NCBI GenBank assembly: GCA_019009955.1
Contig: CM032228.1
Span: forward strand, 4,326,001 to 4,390,000
Reading direction: 5' to 3'
DNA length: 64,000 nt
Source of the DNA: Riptortus pedestris
Taxonomy: Eukaryota > Arthropoda > Insecta > Hemiptera > Alydidae
A program made the translations under genes and the position numbers. Every line of letters begins with the position of its first letter. Positions within the stretch are counted from its first letter, which is position 1. Below are positions 11,070-21,899 of the stretch, piece by piece. The notes under the pieces are model-generated. The model did not search any database. It was given only the letters and a program-made list of their open reading frames with translations, and was not told where the DNA came from.

Positions 11070-11432
11070 GTCCGTCACGCAGGGGCTGCGTAAACTAAGC
11101 AGATTTCCCACGTGATATTTTACGATAGAGAACTCTGCCTACAGGTAACACTAGTAGTAACGAGTCTCTAAACTAATTTCATTAGAACCGAATAGTTACG
11201 GAAACGGCCGAAATAGCTTTCGGCGGATACTCGCCAATGGAACCGACATCAGCCGATCTCGTCTCTCCTGTTATCCGCGCACACTTAATAAAAATGCAAA
11301 TATCTCGGTTAATATTCAAGATAGAGAATAAATAAATATAACAATGTTTATAGCAAATTTAATTTGCAATGCGATTGACTCTATACAAGTTTTCGATCCG
11401 ACGTATAGTAACGGAGATATTTTGAATTTTTT
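11070..11432 (-). mobile_element. HINE-like element, 5'-truncated
   Basis: 3' tip at 11070 (GTCCGTCACGCAGGGGCTGC) followed by AGATTTCCCACGTG, AACGGCCGAAATAGCTTTCG, GAGATATTTTGAATTTT, then a break. It abuts a fragment of the long subfamily (CAGCCTTCAGTCCCC) and the 5' end of the next copy. Confidence 0.75.
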
Positions 11433-11905
11433 CATAACTCAAACATTCAGCAAGTTATTCGTACACTCTTGTTATCAGCCTTCAGTCCCCCCCCCCTTCC
11501 TTCTACTCATTCATTCCCTTAAGGGAAATCTGCTATTGCGGTCGTACTCCTGACGCGATTTTCGGAAAATTTCTTCAAACGTCCATCGATCCTACCCAGA
11601 TGAGGAAAATGAGGTCCGTTCAAAATCATATATATATATTTGTCTGTTAACACTCTAGAGGTGTCATTTTTTTTTTATCGTTACCAGACTCGATATTTAA
11701 TCGTTTTATGCTAAAAGAAAGATCAAGTTCGTTAATGGCTGAAATGGGACCTGAGGGAGGGGGGGTTGAAAGGGGGGATTTTCGAAATATCCCGTTACTA
11801 TACTTCGGATCGAAAACTTGTATTGACCCAATCTTATTGAAAATTAAGTTTACGATAAATATTGTTATATACATTTATTCTATGGTAGTTAGAATCCCCC
11901 GAAAG

Positions 11906-12289
11906 CTACGGGCACATTTTGGCACACACTTTTTGCATGTTAAAATTGTTATGTAATATTTGCCGTACGGATTCTTTATCAATTCGTACAGTTTCAGCAA
12001 TCGCACGAATACTTAACCGACGGTCAGATCGAATCAGATTACCGATTTTTTCGATATTGTCATCCGTTTTCGACGTGGAAGGGCGACCCGGGCGTGAATC
12101 ATCTTGAACGTCTTCTCGGCCATCTTGAAAACGCTTAAACCACTCAAAAACACGTGCACGCGATAAACATTCATTGCCATACACTTCTTTCAATAAATTA
12201 TAAGTTTCAGTAGCGGTTTTTCCAAGTTTCACAACAATTCGTTGCTCTACTGTTACACTTAACATTTTTCCGGCGAAACAAAAAAACAA
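11906..12289 (-). pseudogene. mariner transposase, N-terminal DNA-binding half
   Basis: Reverse-strand frame with the paired helix-turn-helix of mariner transposases: MLSVTVEQRIVVKLGKTATE, then RARVFEWFKRFQDGREDVQD, the linker DSRPGRPSTSK and the second HTH RRLSIRAIAETVRIDKESVR. It breaks after QKVCAKM, before the DD34D catalytic domain, and runs into HINE sequence. A full transposase is near 350 residues; this keeps about 120. Confidence 0.85.
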
Positions 12290-12456
12290 CTCTAATGCGA
12301 ACGAAGGCTACGGCTGTACTGATTTGTTTACAGAAGCGAGAGGCACTATATTCGAAAGAGGAAGCTTCACGATAACAGCTGTTAGTTGCTGGCGTTTGGC
12401 GCATGCGCACTTCTTCTGTAGCAGCGTCAGTCTCGTTATTTAATAGCCACACCCTG
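11909..12456 (-). mobile_element. mariner-family fragment, N-terminal half, in a HINE
   Basis: One TIR at 12456 reading inward CAGGGTGTGGCTATTAAATA. The flanks are GAAAGC-TA and TA-GTTCGG, reconstituting the HINE consensus GAAAGCTAGTTCGG with a duplicated TA. The opposite TIR and the catalytic half are missing: sequence stops inside the transposase exactly at the left TA. Inserted after the host HINE. Confidence 0.8.
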
Positions 12457-12659
12457 TAGTTCGGGCATTTCCGTAACTGTTCGGCTCTCGTGAAATTGGT
12501 TTAGATACTAGTTACTACTACTGTTACTAGTATGCAGATTTCTATTGTATAACTTCACGTGGGAAATCTGCTTAGTTTACGATGGCCCTGCGTGATGGAC
12601 TAATGAACTTAGAAATAGGGAATATTTTGTGATATGAGATTACATGTGAGGTTCAAGCA

Positions 12660-12699
12660 AGTGGGAAATCGGCTTAGTTAACGCAGCCCCTGCGTCACG
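12660..12699 (+). repeat. HINE 3'-tip fragment
   Basis: Only the last 40 bp: GTGGGAAATCGGCTTAGTTA, hairpin ACGCAG-CCC-CTGCGT and CACGG. An isolated 3' tip downstream of a full copy. Confidence 0.65.
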
Positions 12700-13085
12700 G
12701 AAATATTTGGCGAAACATTATGTTTCATTGTCATTTAATTGAAATAAACACATTTCATTTAATTATATGCTTGGCATAGAAAAACCCTAGAACAGAATAA
12801 TATTTACGGTAAATAGGGATTGGAGAGTATTCATTTCACATGAATATCTGCCTGAAATAATGTGATTTATCTTGTGTCAGCCATGTAGAAGGCATTATCA
12901 TTTGCCGGGAGACGAGGCAGGAAGGGGTTTGGGCTGAAAGGTGAGTCACAGAGCCGAGAGGTACTCGACAACTTACTAGCAAATACTTACTAAGTAGTAC
13001 TTACAACTCCTCAAGAATACACAAAACTCTTCCATTTGTTCCCAATAATATGAGTAGTTGTAAAGTTTCCCTTCTCCGAGGACAT
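12700..13085. other. no recognised gene
   Basis: No motif recognised between the HINE tip and the LINE relic. A reverse frame at 13011-13241 is the shadow of the LINE. Confidence 0.4.
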
Positions 13086-13665
13086 GTTGCAAATAGCTGT
13101 CATTCCAGCTCTCAGCTCGTGTCTTTGAAACATAGTTAGACTGTGTAGAGACATTGTCATTCGTACAGACTCATTATGTTCAATAAACTCACTCCAAGAC
13201 ATATACTCCACCAATCCCCTTATCATTGAAATTTTTAACATTATTCATAGATTAAAAAAACACATTACTATTTATTGGTTAGCCGGCCATGTGGGCATAT
13301 CTCAAAGTGATATAGTAGACAAAGCAGCCAAACAATCAACTGAACTTGAACAAACAGATTTTTTTGACATACCTCACCAAGACGATTTCTCTCAAATAAG
13401 AAAACTCGTAATTAATGACTGGAATAATGTATGGTATAACACTGACATTAAACTTAGAGAAATCAAATCAAACACGCTAGACTGGACTTCAAGTAATAGA
13501 CACTCTAGAAGAGAAGAAATTGTACTCACACGCCTGCGTACAGGACACACTAGACTAACGCATTCATATCTACTGAGCAGACAAGATGAACCTATATGCC
13601 GCTACTGCAGTAGACCGCTGACTGTAAAACACATACTAACTGACTGCACACATGTAAAAACGTAG
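13086..13665 (+). pseudogene. LINE ORF2 C-terminus: RNase H tail and CCHC knuckle
   Basis: Same family as the fragment at the start of the window. The first part is frame-broken (IVIRTDSLCSINSLQDIYST; HITIYWLAGHVGISQSDIVD), and from 13291 a clean frame carries DKAAKQ, TLDWTSSNRHSRREEIVLT, RLRTGHTRLTHSYLL and the knuckle CRYCSRPLTVKHILTDC. It ends in TAG at 13663-13665. RNase H D3 and D4 survive; the first half of the domain is lost. 5'-truncated, dead copy. Confidence 0.8.
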
Positions 13666-13852
13666 CCATGGCCCACAAGTTTACTTAATGTAATTATATC
13701 AAAAGATAATATGCGTCAAACTCAATTTGAACATTTTTATTTATCCTTCACAACTAAAATTCCTATTCTATAAGTCCCCTACCTGAACCTTACGGGAAAA
13801 CAGTACATCCAGATGGAAGTGTAGTTCTACACATTGAAGCCCTGTCAAAAAT

Positions 13853-14408
13853 AAAACTAAGCAGATTTCCCTCATGAAGTTTTACAATAGAGAATTTTCA
13901 CGAGAGCCGAACAGTTACGGAAACGGCCGAACTAGCTTTTGGCGAAAACTTACGACTAGAACCGAAGTTAGCCGAACTCATCTCGTCCGTTATCCTCACA
14001 CACTTAATGAAAATGCAAATATCACGGTTAATGTTCACGATAGAGAATAAATGTATATAACAATATTTATTGTAAATTTAATTTTCGATATGATTGATTC
14101 TATACATTCTTTCGATCCGACGTATAGTAACGGTGATATTTCGAATTTTCGAAAATCCTCCCTTTAAATCCCCCCCCCCTCCCACTGGTCCGATTTCAGC
14201 CATTAACGAACTTGATATTTATTTTTACATAAAATTTTTAAATAATATCTAGTTTGGTAAAGATCAAGCAAAAATTGCGACCGCTAGAGCGTTAAAAAGC
14301 CAATATATATATAATTTTGAACGGACCTCATTTTCGTCATCTCCTGGGTAGGATCGATGGACATTTGAAGAACATTTTTGAAAATCGCGTCAAAGTACGA
14401 TCCTAAAT
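13853..14408 (-). mobile_element. HINE-like element, both tips lost
   Basis: Begins at AACTAAGCAGATTTCCCTC without the hairpin tip. Runs through CACGAGAGCCGAACAGTTAC, GATCCGACGTATAGTAACGG, the C-run, GCGACCGCTAGAGCGTT, a short AT tract, ACGGACCTCATTTTCGTCAT, and stops in GAAAATCGCGTCAAAGTACG before the 5' palindrome. Confidence 0.75.
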
Positions 14409-15071
14409 TTTCACAGTTAATAGTACTTCAGACAAGGAAATGAAAAGGAGAATGTTTTGCACAATTATTTTTTTAATACACAACTTTGAGTACTGTTACA
14501 ACTCTTCTAGCAACTAGACATCTCATAGATATCACGAGACATCTGATAAACTGATAATATTCCAGTCTCACTAGCTGACTAATACAGAATTGGAGTAAAT
14601 GCTTAAACCTGGTGAGTATTTAGTATAGCAATCCAATGATGACGGGATAAAGTCTGTGGAAAAGATTGTTCATGAATCGATATTAATGGAAGGAATATTA
14701 ATAGTATCAAAATGAAATTGGATGTCTTAGCGTTTACAAACATTTTCTCAAGTTATTAGTCGAGAGTATTAGGAAGTGGTTGACACTTTGCACTTATCTC
14801 GAAGCCAGTTGACACTAACTGAATGTCAAACCACTTCATCACATTGACAGCTAGCCTCTTCTCAAGCCAACTTCTTGATTGGCCCAATCCAAGTCATATT
14901 TTAATATTTACTTCGGAGCAAGCAATTTCAATTTGTTTATTTGCCTTTTAATTTTTTTATTGATATTTGCCTTTTAATTAATACACATACAATTTTAAGT
15001 AGGTAATTCATGCTTCGGAATTGATTCATTAAAATTTAGGTTTTAGATCTGACTGTGGTTTTTATAAGTTT
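14409..15071. other. no recognised gene
   Basis: Nothing recognisable; AT-rich, no long reading frame. Confidence 0.4.
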
Positions 15072-15203
15072 ATTTCCCTTAAGAAAAAGCAGCTATTGAG
15101 GTTCTAATCATGACGTGATTTTCGAAGAATTTCTTTAAATGTCCATCGATCCTACCTTCGAGATGACGAAGATGAATTCCGTCTAAACTATATATATATA
15201 TTT
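15072..15203 (+). mobile_element. HINE 5'-end fragment ahead of a Helitron
   Basis: Decayed palindrome (TTTCCCTTAAGAAAAAGCAG), GTGATTTTCGAAGAATTTC, ATCGATCCTACCTTCGAGAT, then its AT tract, at which the Helitron begins. No HINE sequence follows the Helitron, so the 3' part is lost. Confidence 0.65.
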
Positions 15204-16357
15204 ATTGATATATATAAAATTGTAACCTCTGTTCTGTACATTGTTTTTTTTTCGCGAGCCCGAAATTTCACGATAAATTTAGTTTCACATGTCCATAGAC
15301 ACCATATCTGCATTTTGTTTTCTTTGTTGTATGTTTGTTTGTTTATTTGTTTGTTCGTTACCTTTTCACGCTCTCAAACGGCTCTTCTCTTTCTGGCCTC
15401 TGAACCGAATTTTATGGAAACTTGTATATGTATATTACTACTAACAAAACTTAGACTTTAGGCTATATTAATTTTCTCTGAGACGAATGGAGTGGGGGTT
15501 TATAAGGGAAGTCCTGAGGAAAATTAAAAATAGCGAAATATTATCGTTTTATATTGGTTTGTCGGCAAACAAATTTGCACATAATAAATAGGTGTTTATT
15601 TTGTTATTTTAGAGTGTAGTAACTTTTGTTATATACACTTTTGTCGTTATTACCGAAGGTTTTTTTTTTTTTAAATGCGTTTTTATTCGCTAAAAATTTT
15701 ATAGCGGGAGGCAACAATATTATTTGCCAAAAAAAGACTCTCAACCGCCGAACTAAATAAAACTCGGTATGAGTATTAGCAGTTAAGGCCTTAATTATAA
15801 TAAGCCATTACCAACATTTCGATGGCGACGTGCAGGATGCTGGGGGTTATGAGGGAAGCCAGAAATTAAAAATAGCGATATTTCGTTTCCTATTGGGTTT
15901 TCGGCAAATATGAACATAACAAAAGTTGTTTATTTTGTAATTTATAGTAACTTTTGCTATATACACTTTTGTCGTATACCTAAGTAAAAATGAGTTATAC
16001 GTTAAAACTTTAGCGGGCACTAACGGCTGAACCGAACTAGGTCAATTAGCATTAATTCTTCCATGATTATAAGTTATATTAAAATTTTTAGGTTCGAACG
16101 GTAGGGGGTTATAAGGGAGGCCTGAAATAAAAATTCACCATATTTACATGTATAAGAAACGGGAAATATAAAAATACTGTGAAAAATTATCGAACAAATA
16201 ATTCTATTATTAGCAAATCACCGGCAACGACGGGTATCAATCCTAAACACTGGGACGTTTAAATGTCAAAATATTGTGCAATGTAAAGCCTGTTAAAAAA
16301 TAACATCACTATTTAGCCTCAAATGAATTCCCGAGCGAAGCCGGGTATCTGAGCTAG
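15204..16357 (+). mobile_element. non-autonomous Helitron
   Basis: 5' end at the AT tract: TATATATAAAATTGTAACC, CTCTGTTCTGTACATTG, CACGATAAATTTAGTTTCAC. At least two internal units (each with GTGGGGGTTTATAAGGGA or similar and TATATACACTTTTGTCG). The 3' end has AATTCCCGAGCGAAGCCGGG, a hairpin, then TATCTGAGCTAG ending at 16357 and followed by T: the Helitron terminus (hairpin, CTRR, insertion before T). No Rep/helicase coding. Confidence 0.75.
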
Positions 16358-16375
16358 TATATATATATATATATA

Positions 16376-16872
16376 CGAGGTGCGGCTGTTAAATACCGAG
16401 ACGGACGCTGTAAAACATTTTATTTGTATTTCATACATTTTTACTTATTATCCCCTTCAATATACACCCCTCCTTTATCCCTACAACACTCCATGCGAAC
16501 CTTCCATTGTTCGAAACAGTGCTGGAAGTCTTTTTCTGTCAGCTCCTTCAGGGCGCGTGCCGCTTTCTCATTCACAGCTTCAACAGACTCAAATCTTGTT
16601 CCTTTTAATGCAGATTTCACCTTAGGAAACAGATAGAAGTCGCACGGCGCAAGATCCGGCGAATAAGTCGGATGGTCTATCACTGGGATGCTGAATTTGG
16701 CTAGAAACCTCTTAACAGACAATGCGGAATGAGCCGGCGCATTGTCTTGGTGGAGAACCCATGACTTGTCCTTCCACAATTCAGGTCGTTTTTTCATTAT
16801 TCTTTCGCGGAGTTAAGCCAGAACGTGAAGATAGTAATGTTGATTAATCGTTTGACCTTCAGGAACCCAGTG
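16376..16872 (-). mobile_element. mariner-family fragment, C-terminal half
   Basis: 3' TIR at 16376 (CGAGGTGCGGCTGTTAAATA) closely matches the TIR at 12456, flanked by TA at 16374-16375. Coding sequence for the catalytic half follows on the reverse strand and is cut near 16872, where a SINE tail begins. Confidence 0.8.
16441..16860 (-). pseudogene. mariner transposase, C-terminal catalytic half
   Basis: Reverse frame: PEGQTINQHYYLHVLA, an in-frame TAA, LRERIMKKRPELW, then VLHQDNAPAH (second catalytic Asp) and HPTYSPDLAPCDFYLFPKVK (third Asp of the DD34D triad), and KGTRFESVEAV to the stop. The first catalytic Asp and N-terminus are missing. It complements the N-terminal half at 11.9-12.3 kb, but their TIRs differ by several bases, so they are probably separate copies. 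Confidence 0.85.
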
Positions 16873-17105
16873 TTATTTATTTGTTTTATTTTATTTACGT
16901 CCACATCATGCTACTATGGCTAATCGGCACGGGTTATCTACAGGTTACCACCCTTTTCTAGCCAGGGTGGGACTTAGGATCTATTTAATGAGTCCGGTAC
17001 CAAATAAATGTCTACTCCCCAGGGCGGGAACCGAACCCGCCACTCTAGGTTTACCATATGAGATAAGACCAACGCCTTGACTCACACGGCTAACCTGAGC
17101 CTCTC
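16873..17105 (-). repeat. tRNA-derived SINE, family 1, full length
   Basis: In reverse orientation: head GGCTCAGGTTAGCCGTGTGA, box B GGCGGGTTCGGTTCCCGCCC, body CATTTATTTGGTACCGGAC, GTCCCACCCTGGCTAGAAAA, CTGTAGATAACCCGTGCCG, TAGCATGATGTGGACG, and an A-rich AAATAAAATAAAACAAAT tail at 16873-16900. One of the best-preserved copies here. Confidence 0.8.
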
Positions 17106-17289
17106 AAAGAAATACGATGTACTTTACTGAACACCCTATGTATCAATATGAATATACGGTTTAGAATCGAGAGAGTATTTTTAATAGTGGTTATGACGTA
17201 TCTAAAACAGCTGCCACCGTAGGGCTTTGTACCGCATCAAGGGAAAGGAACTTTCTTTCGTAAATGGTTTGCAAGACAGAATACTTTCT

Positions 17290-17524
17290 ATGATTATGAA
17301 TTATATGGCCCATTACGTTATAAAAAAAAACAACATGCACAGGAGACGGGAAATATATAATAGGAGAGGATCTTACAGAACAAATAATTTTATTATTAAC
17401 AAATCCACAGCAAAGACGGGCATGAACCCAAAACACTGGGACAGGGAATGTCGAAATATTGTGCTTGCCAAAACATTAATATCATCATTCATTCTCCACT
17501 GAATTCCCGGGCGAAGCCGGGCAA
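17290..17524 (+). mobile_element. Helitron 3'-end fragment
   Basis: Carries CATGCACAGGAGACGGGAAA, TTTTATTATTAACAAATCC, AAACACTGGGACAGG and the 3' hairpin ATTCCCGGGCGAAGCCGGG. The terminus reads CAACTAT rather than CTAG. Its 5' part is missing or replaced by unrecognised DNA (17106-17289). Confidence 0.65.
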
Positions 17525-17555
17525 CTATATATATATATATATAGTTTAGTATATA

Positions 17556-17786
17556 TATTATTTATTTATTCACGTCCGCTTTATGCTGCTATGGCTAATT
17601 GGGTCGAGTTATCTACAGGTTACCACTGTTTTCTAACTAGGGTGGGATTATGGATTTTATTTAATGATTCCGTCATTAAATCATCATCATTAAATAAATT
17701 CCTATTTGCCCAGATAGGGAATCGAACTCGTCACTCATGGTTTGCCATGCCAGATTATACCCAATGCTTTAACTCACATGACCTGA

Positions 17787-17788
<2 letters not shown>
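17556..17788 (-). repeat. tRNA-derived SINE, family 1
   Basis: Reverse copy: head TCAGGTCATGTGAGTTAAAG, box B ACGAGTTCGATTCCCTATC, body GGTAACCTGTAGATAACTCG, TAGCAGCATAAAGCGGACG and an A/T-rich tail at 17556. The box B is intact. It abuts a TA microsatellite. Confidence 0.75.

Positions 17789-17838
<50 letters not shown>
17787..17838. repeat. (TA)n microsatellite
   Basis: TA repeat between the SINE head and the reverse Helitron. Confidence 0.95.
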
Positions 17839-17839
<1 letters not shown>

Positions 17840-17843
<4 letters not shown>

Positions 17844-18724
17844 TTCCAGATTTTTGACATTTACCCGTCCCAGTGTTTAGGGTTAATACCCGTCGTTTCG
17901 GTGGATTTATTAATAATACAATTAATTTTTTATGTATGACTTCACTGCCCTCCATATTGTCATATTTCCCGATTCCTGTGCATTACGCATAGATTTAAAT
18001 TATTAAGGACAAAATATTATAATAATATATTATAATTTGAATTAATTTTTCCAGGTGAGGTACCTGGTAGTTCATATTGAAAAGAAATGTTGAGCAAATT
18101 TCTCTAAATAACAAAATAATTCACATTTGTTAAGTGCATATTTGCCGAAACCACAATAGGAAACGAAATATCACTATTTTATATTCTTGCCTCCCTTATA
18201 AACCCCCTCTTCTGCCCGTCCCTAGAAATGTTAGTATGGCTTATTATAAGGAAGGCGTTAGTGCTAATACACATACCGAGTGTTTTATTTAGTTCAGTTG
18301 AGTCTTTTGTGCCAAATAAAATTGTTGACTCCCGCTATAATTTTTAGCGTATAACGCCTTTATACTTCGGTATACGACGATAGTGTATATAACAAAAGTT
18401 TCTCTAAATAACAAAATAAACAAATTTTGTTATGTGCATATTTGCCGAATAACCAATAGGAAACGAAGTATCAATATCTTTAATTTCAGGCTGTTTTAAG
18501 GCCCAATCCTGTTCGTCTCAGAGGATATTAATATAGCCTAAAACCTAACTTGGGTTAGTATTAATATACATACCAAATTTCATAAAATTCGGTTCAGGTG
18601 TTTATGCGTGAAAAGGTAACAAGCAAACAAACAGACACGAAAGAAACAAAATGCAGTTATGGTGTCTATGACATGTGAAACGAAAAGTTATCGTGAAATT
18701 TCGCGAAAAAAATCAATGTAGAGA

Positions 18725-18728
<4 letters not shown>
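17840..18728 (-). mobile_element. non-autonomous Helitron, reverse, 3' tip lost
   Basis: Reverse copy from ACCCGTCCCAGTGTTTAGGG (3' region) through GAGGTACCTGGTAGTTCA, two internal units and the start block (CGCGAAAAAAATCAATGTAG, AGACAGAGATATATA) at 18728. The terminal hairpin is missing. It lies head-to-head with the next Helitron across a TA tract. Confidence 0.75.
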
Positions 18729-18754
<26 letters not shown>

Positions 18755-18765
<11 letters not shown>

Positions 18766-21596
18766 GTAACCTCTGTCTGTACATTGATTTTTTTCGCGAA
18801 ATTTCACGATAACTTTTCGTTTCACATGTCATAGACACCATAACTGCATTTTGTTTCTTTCGTGTATGTTTGTTTGTTTGTTTGTTACCTTTTCACGCAT
18901 AAACGGCTGAACCGAATTTTATGAAACTTGGTATGTATATTACTACTGACCCAACTTAGACTTTAGGCTATATTAATATTCTCTCAGACGAACAGGAGTG
19001 GGGGTTATAAGGAAGGCCTGAAATTAAAAATAGCGATATTTCGTTTCCTATTGGGTTTTCGCCAAATATGAACATAACAAAAGTTGTTTATTTTGATATT
19101 TAAAGTAACTTTTGTTATATACACTTTTGTCGTATACCGAAGTATAAATGAGTTATAAGCTAAAAACTATAGCGGGAGTCAACAATTTTATTGGGCTCAA
19201 AAGACTCAACCGAACTAAATAAAACTCGGTATGTGTAATAAAACTAACGCCTTCTTTAGAATAAGCTATACCAACATTTCTAGCGACGGGCAGGAGTGGG
19301 GGTTATAAGGGAAGCCTGAAATTAAAAATAGCGATATTTCGTTTTCATTGGTTTTTCTGCATATATGTACAGGATAAAAGTTGTTTATTTTGTTATTTAG
19401 AGTAACTTTTGTTATATACACTCTTTCCGTATACCGTATACTACTGCGGAAGTCAACAATTATGTCACAAAAAAACTCAACCGAACTAAACCAAGCTCGG
19501 TATGTGAATTAGCACTGTAGCAGCTTGGCGTGCTCTATAACCTAACCCTTACTAGATGCCACGTGGTCACAATGACAGTGTTGCCAGGAAGTAATTAATC
19601 TAATTTTAACGTGGCTACACTGCGAGCAACCATATAATAACCTTTCAGTCAGTGTATAAAATTGACCGCTCACTCTCGCAGTTGTGTGTGTTGTGTTTTT
19701 GTGAACTCTGCTCCGAACCATTTTTGTTGTTATCTATTCAAAGACCGATTGTTATTATTTATTGCATTATGTGTTCTTCAATCTTTTAATTTTCGACCAG
19801 TTGTTTGTTTTTTTATAAATTATAGTGCCTTATTACTTTCAAGTTTTGTTATTGTACGTTATAAAAACCCGTACATTAAAGCACTAACGCCTTCCTTATA
19901 ATAAGCCATACTAACATTTCTAGGGACGGGAAGGAGTGGGGGTTATAAGGGAGGCCTGAAATTAAAAATAGTGATATTTCGTTCCCTATTGGGGTTTCGG
20001 CAAATATGCCCATAAAAAAAGTTGTTTATTTTGTTATTTAGAGTAACTTTTGTTATATATACTTTTGTCGTATAAGGAAGCATAAACGACATATACGCTA
20101 AAAACTTTAGTTAGGCGCAGTCAACTGAACATCTGACTTTGCACCAACTGCTACTAAATTATAAGCTATATTAACAAACATGCTCATAACAAAAACTGTT
20201 CCATTGTTATTTAGAGTAACTTAATATATATCTTGGTCGTATTAAAAATATCAATATTGTAGCCTGCAATTCATTCCAATTTTTGAATAAGTTATACAAT
20301 TCAATCTTTTAATTTAATTTTACCTCACCATGATATATTATGATGATAAACAAGAACATTTCAATTGTATGAAGCATTTTTAAAAACAAGTAACTGTTTC
20401 ATGAGGAGCAAATTATATTACCCCCCCCCCTTCCTCTGTCTTTTACCGGAACATTAATTAATCGGAAGTAAGTAATTTCTTCCTTTAATGTGTTTAAAAA
20501 ATCAATTAATTCACAAAAAAACAAAAGTATTTAAACATACATAATTAGAATTAAAAATAGAATGTGAATATAAGGTAATGTGAGCGGAATTGAGAGTTGG
20601 AATTATTCATGTTTTGTTGGTTAACCTGGAGCGTCGGGGAGGGGTGGAAAGACCTTCCTGTAATCTAGAACCTCTCTCACTCCCTCTTTCTTAACTCAGC
20701 TGTTACATACACTTTTTTCGTATACCGAATTATAAACGAGATATACGCTAAAACCTATAGCGGAAGTATATTTTGTTATTTAGAGTAACTTTTGTTATAT
20801 ACACTTTTTCGTATAACGTATTATAAACGAGATATACGCTAAAACCTATAGTGGGAGTCAACAATTTTATATGGCAACAGAAAGACTCCAAACCGAATAA
20901 AAACGAAACTCCCTTATGTGTATTAGCACTTCAACACCTTCCTTATAATAAGCCATAAGCAATAACCAACATTTCTAGAGATGGGCCAGGATTGGCGGTT
21001 GTAAATGGGAGGCCTGAAATTAAAAATAGTGATATTTCCGTGTTCTAAAAAAATTTTGGGTTTTTGCAATATGATGCACATGAAGAAAAGTTGTTTACTT
21101 TGTTTATTTAAAGTAACGTTATTTGTTTATATTCAATTTTTGTCCGTATAACAAAGTATAAACTCGAAGATATACACTAAACTAACTATAGCGTAGCCAA
21201 CTATTTTTGTTGTACAAATGTATGAAGCAAGTAATTCGCGTAGAAATATTGATATGATTTCAACAAATTCCATTTACAATACGCAACTACCAGGAAACCT
21301 CCCCCGCTGGAAAAAAATAAATTCAAAATCTATGTTAATATTTTATACATCCTTAATAAACCAAATCTATGCATAATGCACAGGCGACGGGAAAATATGA
21401 AAATATGGAAGACAGTGAAGTCTTACATAAAAAATTACATTTTATTATTAACAAATCCCATAGCAATGACGGGTATAAACTGGTACGGTAAATGTTAAAA
21501 TGTTATGTGCAAAGTAAAGCCTTGCCAAAAAAATATCATCCACCATTCAGCCTCAAGTTTCATGAATTCCAGGGCGAAGCCGGGTATCTAAGCTAG
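18755..21596 (+). mobile_element. non-autonomous Helitron, long, with internal units
   Basis: Starts TATATAAAATTGTAACCTC and ends with CAGGGCGAAGCCGGGTATC, TAAGCTAG at 21596, then T. Internal units begin near 18999, 19292 and 19932 (GTGGGGGTTATAAGG). The last spacing equals the others once the 364-bp insert at 19516-19879 is removed. 20270-20700 is unrelated AT-rich sequence with a C-run near 20420. No helicase coding. Confidence 0.75.
19516..19879 (+). mobile_element. solo-LTR-like insertion inside the Helitron
   Basis: Interrupts a Helitron unit (consensus TATTAGCACTAACGCC) with AGCAC on both sides (19511-19515 and 19880-19884), a 5-bp target duplication. Begins TGTAGCAGC and carries TACATTAA at its right end; TGTA/TACA form the usual short inverted ends, with four extra bases before the duplication. 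A TATA-like GTATAAAATTG lies near 19653, with AGTTGTGTGTGTTGTG downstream. Length and promoter suit a solo LTR (BEL/Pao or gypsy type); no internal domain is present. Confidence 0.65.

Positions 21597-21657
<61 letters not shown>
21597..21657. repeat. (TA)n microsatellite after a Helitron end
   Basis: TA repeat directly after the CTAG terminus. Confidence 0.95.
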
Positions 21658-21659
<2 letters not shown>

Positions 21660-21899
21660 CTCGAAGGAGAGCAACGGATAGGGTTAGCAATGTCTGGTTT
21701 TGGAGCTGCTCATTCTACCAGAGAAACGTATTGGGGTCTTTTTTACATTAGCCCCGCATTTCAAATTAGGTTATAATTCGGTTTTAGAAATACCAGTGAT
21801 AGAACTCTTACTAATAAATTATTGTAAACATTGATAAAAGAAATTTTTAAGAGAAACTGAACCACATTTATTACAAGTATAAAATTAACAAATATAACA

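Larger units (their letters stand above)
11512..12601 (+). mobile_element. HINE-like element split by a mariner fragment
   Basis: 5' palindrome ATTCCCTTAAGGGAAATCTG at 11512, short AT tract, AGATCAAGTTCGTTAATGGC, G-run at about 11757, GATCGAAAACTTGTATTG. After GAAAGCTA the mariner fragment (11909-12456) interrupts; the element resumes TAGTTCGGGCATTTCCGTAA and finishes with GTGGGAAATCTGCTTAG, a mutated hairpin and GATGGACT. Confidence 0.8.
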
